Positions 1-7,283 of a DNA stretch of 13,249 nt are shown here, one piece after another (the first letter of the stretch is position 1; each line of letters opens with the position of its first letter). The position numbers were made by a program, and so were the translations under genes. Location: positions 1 through 13,249 of the forward strand of contig JAZRXH010000154.1 in assembly GCA_045600125.1 (NCBI GenBank), in the 5' to 3' direction. The stretch is from SIG622 sp045600125. Lineage in GTDB: Bacteria; Bacillota; Clostridia; Oscillospirales; CAG-382. Under the pieces are notes generated by a model. It did not search any database. It was not told the DNA's origin and worked only from the letters and a program-made list of their open reading frames with translations.

Positions 1-762
1 GATCTTGCCGGCATCGAAGAGTATCTTCCCCTTATCCGTGCCATCGCCGACAATTCCAAGCTTACCTCGAGAATTTATAAGACCCTTGCCGGCAAGTACA
101 TCATCGACGAGACCCTCCTGATCTCCGACGGAAAGACGACCTATCTTGAATGCCGTGCCAAGGACGTTCTCGAAAAGTACGCCGGCGAGATCCCCACCTG
201 CCTCGAGACCGTTCCGGAAGACGAGCTCTACATTATGGAGTTTGATTATGAGCCGGGGCTTTGGGAAGCCGACGATTTGCTTCCTCCCGAACCGGGCGAC
301 ATTTACGACGAGGAAGACGCTTATACCTACGACGATATAGACGGTATCGAATTCATCTGGACTTCCTTCCTGGCTCCCGGTGCGTCCGAGCAGACCATCG
401 AAGGCGCCTTCGGTGCGGCTTACGTGAATATCGAAGGCAGCGAACCTGCTCCCGTTGATATCGTAGAGATTGACCTCATCATGATCGGTTCCCGTTCCTA
501 CGTTGAGGTGGGTGACGTGACTGCCCTTGCCGGTATCGAATGCACGATCGCCGAGGACGGCAAAACCGCTGAGTGGAAGTTCGGCGATAAGACCGTAACC
601 ATGGACCTTACCGACATGGACGGCGCTAAGTATATCAAAGTCCGTGACTTCGAAAAGCTCGGCGCAAAGGTCGATTATACCGAACAGATGGTTCCCGCCG
701 AACTCATCTCGACCGTCGACTGCCTTACCTACAAGGCAAGCGCCGCTGTCATCAGCTTCTAA
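1..762 (+). CDS. 3' part of an uncharacterised protein with a copper amine oxidase N-terminal-like domain (5' truncated)
   Basis: The reading frame is open from the first base and ends at TAA 760-762, so 253 residues of a longer protein are visible; the start lies outside the window. Fragment residues about 161-228 show the two-part pattern of Cu_amine_oxidN1 (PF07833-like) domains: a YVEVGDVTALAGIE stretch, then an 'EDGKTAEWKFGDKTVTMDL' strand pair, then YIKVRDFEKLGAKVDY, the counterpart of the usual 'YVPLRDLAEALGAKV'. Despite the family name these domains are not oxidases; they are common in secreted or cell-wall proteins of Clostridia. An acidic linker (DIYDEEDAYTYDDID, about residues 100-114) precedes it. 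Residues 1-95 are not recognised. No cell-wall anchor or membrane segment follows the domain; the protein ends in AAVISF. A surface location is likely but the signal peptide cannot be seen. Domain call moderately sure, function unknown. Confidence 0.7.
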   Translation, partial: DLAGIEEYLPLIRAIADNSKLTSRIYKTLAGKYIIDETLLISDGKTTYLECRAKDVLEKYAGEIPTCLETVPEDELYIMEFDYEPGLWEADDLLPPEPGDIYDEEDAYTYDDIDGIEFIWTSFLAPGASEQTIEGAFGAAYVNIEGSEPAPVDIVEIDLIMIGSRSYVEVGDVTALAGIECTIAEDGKTAEWKFGDKTVTMDLTDMDGAKYIKVRDFEKLGAKVDYTEQMVPAELISTVDCLTYKASAAVISF

Positions 763-793
763 GGTTTTTCTTGTGAGGCTTCTCGCCCCATAC

Positions 794-886
794 CCTCGCC
801 GCCTTTTTCAAAAGGCGGCGAGGTGCAGGGCGAGCAGCCCTGCAAATAGGCGATGGCGATGGGGGATGGGGGCGAGCTGCCCCCAT
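794..886. repeat. Cluster of three perfect hairpins (REP-like palindromic element)
   Basis: Three inverted repeats lie in tandem between convergent genes. Hairpin 1 (794-823) has 14-base perfect arms, CCTCGCCGCCTTTT and its complement, around a 2-base centre. Hairpin 2 (824-844) has 8-base arms TGCAGGGC and a GAGCA loop. Hairpin 3 (866-886) has 8-base arms ATGGGGGC and a GAGCT loop. None is followed by a T-run on either strand, so these are not ordinary intrinsic terminators, although they may block both converging transcripts. The shared GAGC loop core in hairpins 2 and 3 and the abutting arrangement suggest a dispersed intergenic repeat. That it recurs elsewhere in the genome is inference. 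Confidence 0.7.
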
Positions 887-897
887 AAACAAAAACG

Positions 898-1812
898 TCA
901 GTGCTTACAGCCGCAGGTGCCGGAGGTCGTGCCGCCCACGCCGGAGGAGGGGAGGTTCACGGTATTGTTATTACAGAACTCCTGGCAGCAGGGGGGAGCG
1001 GGCGGGCAGAATTCGGCGGTAGGGAAGCTCATGCTCTTGAAGATCTCGCAGGGGCTGGAGGTGTCGGTACCGAGGGTGCCGTCGGCGTCCTTTTCGGGGA
1101 TGCAGTAATCGCACGCCTTGATCATCAGCGCCTGCGGTCTCTGCATACGGATGATCGAGAAGATACCGAGGGTAACGTAGAGGTTCTTATTTCCGAGCGA
1201 GTCGGTGAGAGCGCCCTCCACGCAGCCGCAGATATACTCGGGGATCTGACCGCAGGAGCAGCAGCAGTTGCCGTAGGCATAGGCTCTGTCGGCGAGCTTC
1301 ACGCTGAGCACGATGGGATCGGCGACCTCCACGCACGCCTTCGGAAGGTTGGTGCCGCCCTCGGCGAGGTGATCGCAGTCACAGCAGAAGCGGTTGTCGG
1401 TGGTGTCCGAGCAGAATACGTTCACGCCGCCCTCGCCGCCGTAGAGAATCAGGTTCTTGTCGTAGACGGCGATACCGTAGAATTCGACGGAGCGGCCGCC
1501 GGGGATGCACGCCTCAAAGAGAATGCGGAAATAGTAACGGATGCTGATGGAGTAGTAGCCCTTGTTGAACGCTACCTCTCCGACCGAGATGCAGGCACGC
1601 AGGATCTCCACGTCCTTTGCCCGGATGTTGTTGGCTCTGTCAATGGCGTCCTGACCGCCCTCGGTCAGATAAACCCGCAGGTCCTCTATGCATTCCTTGT
1701 CCTTTACCGAATCAAATATCTTGTCTGTGCAGATGCAGGTGCCGCACTCCGTGTTTCCTCTCGTATTTACGCCGAGAAGACCGCAGAGAGCGGAATTGTT
1801 CTTGTCAGCCAT
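898..1812 (-). CDS. Uncharacterised Cys-rich protein, possible spore-coat type
   Basis: The start at 1812 is set by a textbook AGGAGG seven bases upstream; the open frame continues far upstream but without a comparable site. The product has 304 residues, 27 of them Cys (about 9%), at 10, 23, 26, 28, 41, 74, 102, 134, 143, 144, 146, 160, 183-185, 187, 195, 197, 234, 237, 255, 269, 275, 276, 280, 300 and 302. Clusters include CCDC (143-146), CCCSC (183-187) and CC (275-276); the tail is CGCKH. There is no signal peptide and no membrane segment. Two beta-rich stretches (about 66-135 and 160-240, the second ending ACDYCIPEKD) recall paired domains of uncharacterised clostridial proteins; a distant likeness to SPOCS spore domains is possible but unproven. 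Cys density, cytoplasmic start and a candidate sigma-K/E promoter together suggest a disulphide-cross-linked or metal-binding coat component. Not recognised at family level. Confidence 0.85.
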   Translation of the reverse strand: MADKNNSALCGLLGVNTRGNTECGTCICTDKIFDSVKDKECIEDLRVYLTEGGQDAIDRANNIRAKDVEILRACISVGEVAFNKGYYSISIRYYFRILFEACIPGGRSVEFYGIAVYDKNLILYGGEGGVNVFCSDTTDNRFCCDCDHLAEGGTNLPKACVEVADPIVLSVKLADRAYAYGNCCCSCGQIPEYICGCVEGALTDSLGNKNLYVTLGIFSIIRMQRPQALMIKACDYCIPEKDADGTLGTDTSSPCEIFKSMSFPTAEFCPPAPPCCQEFCNNNTVNLPSSGVGGTTSGTCGCKH

Positions 1813-1878
1813 GGTGGTTCCTCCTGATTTCAACTTTACGAACGGTCCTCTACCGATGCGGGTGCCCGTTCTCGCTAT

Positions 1879-1906
1879 TAGAGTATGCGGGAAAAGAAGT
1901 GCCGGT
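1879..1906 (-). promoter_or_regulatory. Candidate sigma-K/sigma-E-type promoter of the Cys-rich gene
   Basis: Read on the minus strand, CATACTCTA (plus coordinates 1879-1887) fits the CATAnnnTA -10 pattern of mother-cell sporulation sigma factors. An AC dinucleotide at 1905-1906, 17 bases upstream, could serve as the minimal sigma-K -35. This would give a leader of about 60 bases before the ATG at 1812. No good sigma-A promoter was seen closer. The motif is short and could occur by chance. Confidence 0.3.
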
Positions 1907-1956
1907 GCGGAAAAGCACAAAAGTTTGCACTTTGTCGGATTGTTCAAAAATTCCGC

Positions 1957-1985
1957 TTGATTTGCCTTCCCGTATATGGTATAGT
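1957..1985 (+). promoter_or_regulatory. Sigma-A promoter of the AEC transporter gene
   Basis: TTGATT (1957-1962), a 17-base spacer and TATAGT (1980-1985), with TGG just before the -10 giving an extended -10 element. The predicted leader is about 105 bases, ending at ATG 2096. No clear terminator or known riboswitch was recognised in the leader. Confidence 0.65.
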
Positions 1986-2095
1986 TCTCTTTGTTTTGAT
2001 GACCGTTTTTTGCCCGGCGTGCTTCACGTTTGGAAAAGCCGATAGGCAAAAGACGGTGCATCCGAAAGAGATAACAAAAGAAAAGAGTTGTAAGA

Positions 2096-3043
2096 ATGAG
2101 CGTCAGTCTTTCTGTCTGCTGTAAAGTCGTCAATCTGTTCTTCGTCATGATCATGGGCGTGATCCTTCGGAAAACGAAGATCCTCGATAAGCATTCCACC
2201 TCTGCCATGTCGGCGCTCCTCGTGAACCTGACGAATCCCTTTCTCGTCATCTGTGCCTTCCAGAAGGAGTATACTCCCACCCTTGTGAAAAACGGCTTTA
2301 TCTGTCTCGGACTGTCTGTCATCATGCACGTCCTCACCGCCATCATCGGCAGCGTCGTTTTCCGCTATGAAAAGGAAAAGGCAAGACGGAAGATCCTCAG
2401 CTTTGCCATGATCTTCGCCAATTGCGGCTTCCTCGGCTATCCCGTGATCATGTCGGTCTGCTCGTCTCTCGGGGATGAAAACGGACTGTTCTACGGCGTC
2501 TTCTTCACCCTCTTCTTCAACATTTTCTGCTGGTCCTACGGCGTGATCCTCATGAACGACGGAAAAGCCATGGACGGCAAGACCATGGCGAAAAAGATCC
2601 TTCTCAACCCCAGCTTCCTCGCCTCGATCCTCGGCTTCCTCCTCTTCATGTGCCGCATCACCCTGCCGATCTTCATCACGGAGGGCATGAACTACATCGG
2701 AAACATGACCTTCCCGCTGTCGATGCTCATCACCGGAAGCCTCTTCTGCGAGCTGAAGGTGGGTGAGGTGCTGAAGGATAAGTCGGTTTACTTCTATATG
2801 CTTCTGAAGCTCATCCTTTTCCCCACCGCCATGATCTTCGCCCTCAAATGGATCGGCGTACCGAAGCTCTTCGCCTATTTCCTCGTCACCATGACCGCCA
2901 TGCCCGCCGCAAGCAATACAGCCATCATGGCGGACTACTATAACGCCGACACAAAGCTCGCTGCCAAGACGGTCAGCCTTTCCACCATCGCCTCCATCGT
3001 CACCATTCCCCTGATGATCGCCCTTGCCTCGTACGTATTGTAA
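2096..3043 (+). CDS. AEC (auxin efflux carrier) family transporter
   Basis: 315 residues, the normal length for bacterial members of the AEC family (PF03547), which export small organic acids or related anions across the cytoplasmic membrane; the substrate cannot be told from sequence. The protein is almost wholly hydrophobic, with about ten predicted membrane segments in two halves. The first half contains NLTNPFLVICAF (residues about 44-55), the position where family members carry a helix-breaking Pro. The second half contains NTAIMADYYNAD and ends in KTVSLSTIASIVTIPLMIAL, a strongly typical AEC ending. The start is chosen by length and family fit; the upstream AAAAGAG is only a weak ribosome site. 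The gene stands alone, divergent from the Cys-rich gene and convergent with the helicase gene. Confidence 0.9.
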   Translation: MSVSLSVCCKVVNLFFVMIMGVILRKTKILDKHSTSAMSALLVNLTNPFLVICAFQKEYTPTLVKNGFICLGLSVIMHVLTAIIGSVVFRYEKEKARRKILSFAMIFANCGFLGYPVIMSVCSSLGDENGLFYGVFFTLFFNIFCWSYGVILMNDGKAMDGKTMAKKILLNPSFLASILGFLLFMCRITLPIFITEGMNYIGNMTFPLSMLITGSLFCELKVGEVLKDKSVYFYMLLKLILFPTAMIFALKWIGVPKLFAYFLVTMTAMPAASNTAIMADYYNADTKLAAKTVSLSTIASIVTIPLMIALASYVL

Positions 3044-3062
3044 TGCTTTGCTGACGCAGAAT

Positions 3063-3113
3063 AAAAAGAAACGCTGAGAACTCGGAGAGACCCGATGTTT
3101 TCAGCGTTTTTTC
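3063..3113. terminator. Bidirectional terminator between the AEC gene and the helicase gene
   Basis: A 12-pair stem, AACGCTGAGAAC (3070-3081) with GTTTTCAGCGTT (3097-3108, one G-T pair), is extended by TCGG/CCGA. On the plus strand it runs into six T (3107-3112). On the minus strand the complementary side gives TTTCTTTTTAT. The U-tract overlaps the helicase stop codon (3112-3114), so helicase translation ends at the hairpin itself. Confidence 0.85.
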
Positions 3114-5337
3114 AATCTTTGCCGTTTTGATTTTTCTTTTCCGTGTCTGAAAGAAGTAAGAGCTTCCTTGATAAAAGAAGCGACAGCTCGAAGGTCTTTT
3201 CCTCTGCAGTGTCAAAGCGGATCCGGACGGTGTTCCCCTTTCGACCGACGATCGTTCCGCTGCCGAGCAGGACATGGCGGATCCCTGCTCCGTCACAGTA
3301 CGGATCCTTTTCCGGAGAAGCCATGGCGCATTTGCTTTCCTTACTTACCGATCCTGCCGGAGATCGGAGCCTTGAAAAGCAGCTCTGCATTCTCCCGAAA
3401 ATGCCGCTTTTCGAAGGCGGAACGCCCTCGCAGAAAGCAGCGCCGTTTGCCGATCTTTCTCCCAAGAACTCTCGGATGAAAACCGATTTTTCACCCGGCA
3501 CGTCCCCCGGCTTTTCGCAGTGGAGGAAAACAAGCTCCTCTTTCGCTCTTGTACATGCCACGTAGAAGAGCCGCCGCTCCTCCTCGATCGCCGCCATCTC
3601 TTCGGCATCGCATAAGGGCGAGGGAGGCAGGGCGGGGATGATCCCGTTCCGGGCGTCGAGGATGACTGCCTTGTCAAATTCAAGTCCCTTGCTTGCATGC
3701 ATAGTGGAAAGCACAAGGCAGTCCTCCCGGTATTCCCGCTCTTCCCGGACGAATTTTGAAAGACTGTCCAGATGAGCAAGATAACCGTCGATGTTGTCGT
3801 CGTCCCGTGCCAGCTCCAGCATAATCGCCGTTTTCATGCCGTTTCCCCGCATTTTCAGAACGTACCCGAAGGCCGTTTCGTCGCAGAGACGGCGGAGGGC
3901 GCCGAAGGCGGTAAGACGTGCGGCACTCCTTGCCTCATAGAACAGCTTCTCCGCATTCCGAAGATTCTGCATCGACAGAAGCTCCGAGGTAAGAACGCAT
4001 TCCTCAAGATTTTTCCCGGTTTTGCGGCATTTTTCAACGATCGTTTCCGCTTCCGTTCGGGAAAGACCGATGCCAAGGTGCGGATAAAGGCGCAGGAACA
4101 GCTCGGTGTCCTCGGGATCTTTACAGAAGCGGAGCATGTCGCACAGGGCGACAACCTCCGGCGAGTCGAAGAACGCTCCGTCGTTTTCCCGGCAGGTGAA
4201 CGGGACGCCTTTCTTTATCAGCTTATCCAGCGCCGGGAGCGCCGATTCGTTGTTGCGGTAGAGAACGGCACAGCTTTTGGCGGGGGAGGAAGCCGCTTCT
4301 TTGGCGAGGGAAAGGATGTATTCCGTCTGCTTTTTCGGATCTTGTACGCTTTTTTCAACGACTCTGCCTTCCTTGCATTTCTCGGCGGTCATATCCTTGC
4401 TTCTTCTGGCTTTGTTTTCGGCGATGAGCCGTTTGGCTCCCTCCACAATGTCCGGGGTGCTTCGGAAGTTACGCTCGATGAAAAGCACCTCGGCATCCGG
4501 ATAGCGCTTGTCAAAGTCGAGAAGCGCTTCCGGGTACGCCGCCCGGAAACCGTAGATGCTTTGATCCTCGTCCCCGACCATGAAGAGATTTCCGCCGTTT
4601 TCCGCAAGAAGCTCGATGATCTTGTGCTGGATTTTCGAGGTGTCCTGCGCCTCGTCCACGCTGATATAGGGGAATTTCTTCCGGAAATACGACAGCACCG
4701 ACGGGCATTTACGAAGGATCGAGAGGGCGTAAACGAGCTGGTCGTCGTAGTCCATGATCTGCCGCTCCTTTTTTGCTTCGGAAAATTCCGGAAGGACGGC
4801 GGCAAAATGCTTCGGGAAGCGCTCGGGGGACAGAGCGATCTCTTCCTTTGTCAGCATCCGGTTCACCGCATAGGTGATCGACGTCTTCATGTCCGCAAGA
4901 TCGGCAGAGGAGGGACGGTACCCGAGGTGCTTTGCGAGGATCCCGGCAAGGATTCCCGTGCACTCCCCGTCCTCGGCAAGACGGAAGACGCTGTGTCCCG
5001 TTTCTTCCCCGTATCTTCGGAGGATGAGGGCGCAGACGCCGTGGATCGTGCGGAACTGGGGCGTTTTTTCCCCATCGCCGAAAAGTCTGCGGTAGCGCTC
5101 CTTCATATCCCGGCAGGACGCTACGCTGAAGGTCAGCGTCAGACAGCGCTCGGGGTCGACGCCGAGGCACTTTTCCAGATAGCCGAGTCTTGCGGTGATG
5201 ACCGTGGTCTTGCCGCTTCCCGGTACGGCGAGAAGGAGGACACGGACTTTTTTCGTCCTTACCGCTTTTTCCTGCGCTTCGGTAAGACAAAGACCGTACT
5301 TTTCACGGTATTCATCAAATGTCATTGCCATAGCCAT
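3112..5337 (-). CDS. UvrD/PcrA-like superfamily 1A ATP-dependent DNA helicase
   Basis: 741 residues, close to the usual length for UvrD/PcrA 3'-5' helicases, which unwind DNA using ATP in repair and replication restart. All hallmark motifs are present and intact: Gln of the Q-motif (22), Walker A AVPGSGKT (37-44), Walker B VDEAQD (227-232), motif III GDEDQSIYGFRAA (255-267), motif IV ERNFRST (288-294), motif V STMHASKGLEFD (544-555) and motif VI EEERRLFYVACTRAK (585-599). Residues about 686-727 (HVLLGSGTIVGRKGNTVRIRF) resemble the C-terminal Tudor-like domain by which PcrA binds RNA polymerase. A poorly conserved linker (about 620-685) lies between. The first of three clustered Met codons is preferred because GGAGG lies seven bases before it. 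Downstream of guaB on the same strand with a hairpin between, so it probably receives attenuated read-through. Whether it is the main PcrA or a paralogue cannot be told here. Confidence 0.92.
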   Translation of the reverse strand: MAMAMTFDEYREKYGLCLTEAQEKAVRTKKVRVLLLAVPGSGKTTVITARLGYLEKCLGVDPERCLTLTFSVASCRDMKERYRRLFGDGEKTPQFRTIHGVCALILRRYGEETGHSVFRLAEDGECTGILAGILAKHLGYRPSSADLADMKTSITYAVNRMLTKEEIALSPERFPKHFAAVLPEFSEAKKERQIMDYDDQLVYALSILRKCPSVLSYFRKKFPYISVDEAQDTSKIQHKIIELLAENGGNLFMVGDEDQSIYGFRAAYPEALLDFDKRYPDAEVLFIERNFRSTPDIVEGAKRLIAENKARRSKDMTAEKCKEGRVVEKSVQDPKKQTEYILSLAKEAASSPAKSCAVLYRNNESALPALDKLIKKGVPFTCRENDGAFFDSPEVVALCDMLRFCKDPEDTELFLRLYPHLGIGLSRTEAETIVEKCRKTGKNLEECVLTSELLSMQNLRNAEKLFYEARSAARLTAFGALRRLCDETAFGYVLKMRGNGMKTAIMLELARDDDNIDGYLAHLDSLSKFVREEREYREDCLVLSTMHASKGLEFDKAVILDARNGIIPALPPSPLCDAEEMAAIEEERRLFYVACTRAKEELVFLHCEKPGDVPGEKSVFIREFLGERSANGAAFCEGVPPSKSGIFGRMQSCFSRLRSPAGSVSKESKCAMASPEKDPYCDGAGIRHVLLGSGTIVGRKGNTVRIRFDTAEEKTFELSLLLSRKLLLLSDTEKKNQNGKD

Positions 5338-5358
5338 GTCCTCACCTCCCTTTTAAGA

Positions 5359-5391
5359 AACGGCGGAGTACGAAATGAGTACCCCGCCGTT
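5359..5391 (-). terminator. Intrinsic terminator (or attenuator) after guaB
   Basis: On the minus strand, AACGGCGGGGTAC pairs with GTACTCCGCCGTT (13 pairs including one G-U) around a 7-base TCATTTC loop, followed by TTTCTT before the helicase ribosome site. The U-tract is short and interrupted, so partial read-through into the helicase gene is likely. The gap between guaB and helicase coding regions is only 86 bases and no other promoter was seen in it. Confidence 0.75.
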
Positions 5392-5423
5392 ATACCGTTG
5401 ATCGTTATGGAGAAAATCCGGAT

Positions 5424-6929
5424 TTACCGGTTCTGCGACTGATCCTTCACAAGCACGTCGTGTGCGCCGCCCTCCACGATGGATACAGAGCTTACCAGAG
5501 TGAGCTTTGCCTTGGCTTGCAGCTCGGGAATGGTGATCGCACCGCAGTTGCACATGGTGGAACGGACCTTCGCAAGGGTGATCGCCAGATTGTCGTGAAG
5601 CGGTCCCGCATAAGGCACGTAGCAGTCAACGCCTTCCACGAAGGAGAGCTTTGCCGCACCGCCGAGGTCGTATCTCTGCCAGTTTCTTGCTCTTGCACTG
5701 CCTTCGCCCCAGTATTCCTTCATGTAACTGCCGTTGATCATGATCTTGTTTGTGGGGGATTCGTCGAAGCGGGAGAAGTAACGTCCCAGCATACAGAAGT
5801 CACAGCCCATGGCAAGTGCCAGCGTGATGTGATAGTCGTGCACGATACCGCCGTCCGAGCAGATCGGAACGTAGATGCCGGTTTCCCTGAAATACTCATC
5901 TCTTGCCGCCGCCACTTCGATGACCGCCGTCGCCTGTCCTCTGCCGATGCCCTTGGTCTCACGGGTGATGCAGATGGAGCCGCCGCCGATACCGATCTTC
6001 ACGAAGTCTGCGCCTGCCTCGGCGAGGAAACGGAAGCCGTCTCTGTCTACCACGTTTCCGGCACCGATCTTCACCTTGTCGCCGTACCTTTGACGGACGA
6101 AGGCGATGGTGCGCTTCTGCCATTCGGTGAAGCCTTCGCTGGAGTCGATACAGAGCACGTCCGCACCGGCTTCCACAAGAGCGGGGATGCGCTGCTCGTA
6201 GTCACGGGTATTCACACCGGCGCCGACCACGTATCTCTTGTCGGCGTCGAGGAGCTCGAGGGGATTTTCCTTGTGCTGATCGTAGTCCTTGCGGAATACG
6301 AAGTAGAGGAGCTTTCCGTCCTTGTCCACGATGGGGAGGGAGTTGAGCTTGTGATCCCAGATGATATTGTTGCACTCCTTGAGGCTGGTGCCTTCGGGAG
6401 CGGTGACGAGCTTTTCAAGGGGAGTCATGAAGGCAGATACCTTCTCGGAGGGCTCCATGCGGCTCACACGGTAGTCACGGCTTGTGACGATACCCACCAG
6501 CTTGCCGTTGGGGGTGCCGTCGTCGGTGACGGCGATGGTGGAGTGACCGAGACGCTCTTTGAGCTCGAGGACGTCACGGAGAGTGGCGTCGGGGCTGATA
6601 TTGGAATCCGAGGTAACGAAGCCGGCCTTGTAGTTCTTGACACGTCTGACCATTTCGGCTTCCTGCTCGATGGTCTGGGAGCCGTAAATGAAGGAAACGC
6701 CGCCTTCCTTTGCGAGGGCGATCGCCATTTTGTCATCCGATACCGACTGCATGATTGCAGATACCAGCGGTACGTTCATGGAGAGGGGGCATTCCTCTTC
6801 TGCCGGCTTGTACTTCACAAGGGGAGTGCGCAGCGACACGTTGGAGGGGATGCAGTTTGCGTCCGAGTAACCGGGTATCAGCAGATATTCGCTGAAGGTG
6901 CGGGAGGGTTCTGAGTAATAAAACGCCAT
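5424..6929 (-). CDS. guaB: Inosine-5'-monophosphate dehydrogenase (IMPDH), Tritrichomonas foetus-like type
   Basis: 501 residues. IMPDH (EC 1.1.1.205) oxidises IMP to XMP with NAD+, the committed step of guanine nucleotide synthesis. The catalytic loop GIGGGSICITRE (residues 313-324) holds the nucleophile Cys320; NAD-site Asp262 (LCIDSS) and the mobile-flap dyad Arg419-Tyr420 (NWQRYD) are present. CBS-type regulatory domains occupy about 100-215. The loop, the ARNWQRYDLGG flap and the C-terminal VSSVSIVEGGAHDV match, from memory, the enzyme of the protist T. foetus, with each key residue offset by exactly one. Lys311 and Glu432 sit where T. foetus has Lys310 and Glu431, residues linked to poor mycophenolic acid sensitivity. 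The start is supported by GAGG eight bases upstream and a promoter just before. No guaA is near. Confidence 0.97.
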   Translation of the reverse strand: MAFYYSEPSRTFSEYLLIPGYSDANCIPSNVSLRTPLVKYKPAEEECPLSMNVPLVSAIMQSVSDDKMAIALAKEGGVSFIYGSQTIEQEAEMVRRVKNYKAGFVTSDSNISPDATLRDVLELKERLGHSTIAVTDDGTPNGKLVGIVTSRDYRVSRMEPSEKVSAFMTPLEKLVTAPEGTSLKECNNIIWDHKLNSLPIVDKDGKLLYFVFRKDYDQHKENPLELLDADKRYVVGAGVNTRDYEQRIPALVEAGADVLCIDSSEGFTEWQKRTIAFVRQRYGDKVKIGAGNVVDRDGFRFLAEAGADFVKIGIGGGSICITRETKGIGRGQATAVIEVAAARDEYFRETGIYVPICSDGGIVHDYHITLALAMGCDFCMLGRYFSRFDESPTNKIMINGSYMKEYWGEGSARARNWQRYDLGGAAKLSFVEGVDCYVPYAGPLHDNLAITLAKVRSTMCNCGAITIPELQAKAKLTLVSSVSIVEGGAHDVLVKDQSQNR

Positions 6930-6966
6930 CTTCTTTACCTCACTCTGTTGTAATGATATTTTTAAG

Positions 6967-6975
6967 ATTATAACA
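6967..6975 (-). promoter_or_regulatory. Extended -10 promoter of guaB
   Basis: On the minus strand TGTTATAAT: a consensus TATAAT with the TGn extension. No good -35 lies 16-18 bases upstream, which extended -10 promoters can do without. The expected leader is only about 30 bases, containing the GAGG ribosome site. Confidence 0.65.
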
Positions 6976-7244
6976 TTCGTTTGTTAAGTTTTATACAACA
7001 ATTCGGTAACTTTGTGAATAATTGAAGGAAAAAGCGGATTTTCGTGCTGTTGTCCAACGGCATGCGGAACAAAAGCGGGACTTTTTGGCGAATTTGCCTC
7101 TGCGTCTTCGGAAAAGGGCACGGAGGCGGCGATTTCGGACAGACTTACACAGGGAAAAGGGGACGTTTTCCGGAATATATGACGGAACATTCGCACCGAA
7201 ATCAAAAAAAGCAGAATTTTCAGCGGAAATTATTGTTTTTTGTA
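6976..7244. other. Non-coding stretch between the divergent guaB and uxuA promoters
   Basis: No convincing gene lies here: the short open frames on both strands lack ribosome sites and recognisable products. It is AT-rich next to guaB and then mixed. The only structure seen is a 10-base inverted pair, GCGGATTTTC at 7034-7043 and GAAAATCCGC at 7247-7256, the second overlapping the uxuA -35, and a weak 6-pair hairpin (GGAAAA/TTTTCC, 7153-7171). Regulatory use is possible but unproven. Confidence 0.5.
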
Positions 7245-7273
7245 TTGAAAATCCGCACACTTTCTGCTAATAT
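7245..7273 (+). promoter_or_regulatory. Sigma-A promoter of uxuA
   Basis: TTGAAA (7245-7250), exactly 17 bases, TAATAT (7268-7273), preceded by TGC as an extended -10. Transcription should start near 7280, giving a leader of about 85 bases before uxuA. Confidence 0.75.
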
Positions 7274-7283
7274 AAAGAGGAAC

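Noticed and set aside
901..1827. 308-codon plus-strand frame opposite the Cys-rich gene
   Set aside because: Ala/Gly/Val-rich shadow without a ribosome site; it starts within the real gene's 3' end.
1813..2346. Upstream extension of the Cys-rich protein to a 482-codon frame starting at 2346
   Set aside because: The extension overlaps the AEC gene and its promoter, has no Cys-rich character and has a compositional break; AGGAGG places the start at 1812.
3772..5442. 556-codon open frame antisense to the helicase
   Set aside because: The helicase on the other strand has every SF1 motif; this frame shows no motif and is explained by scarcity of codons that give antisense stops.
5460..6914. 484-codon open frame antisense to guaB
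   Set aside because: It mirrors guaB almost exactly, has no ribosome site or recognisable domains, and its translation is the low-complexity Val/Gly/His-rich type expected from reading GC-rich codons backwards.
7153..7171. Small hairpin GGAAAA/TTTTCC between guaB and uxuA
   Set aside because: Six pairs, mostly A-T, with no U-tract or conserved setting; likely chance.
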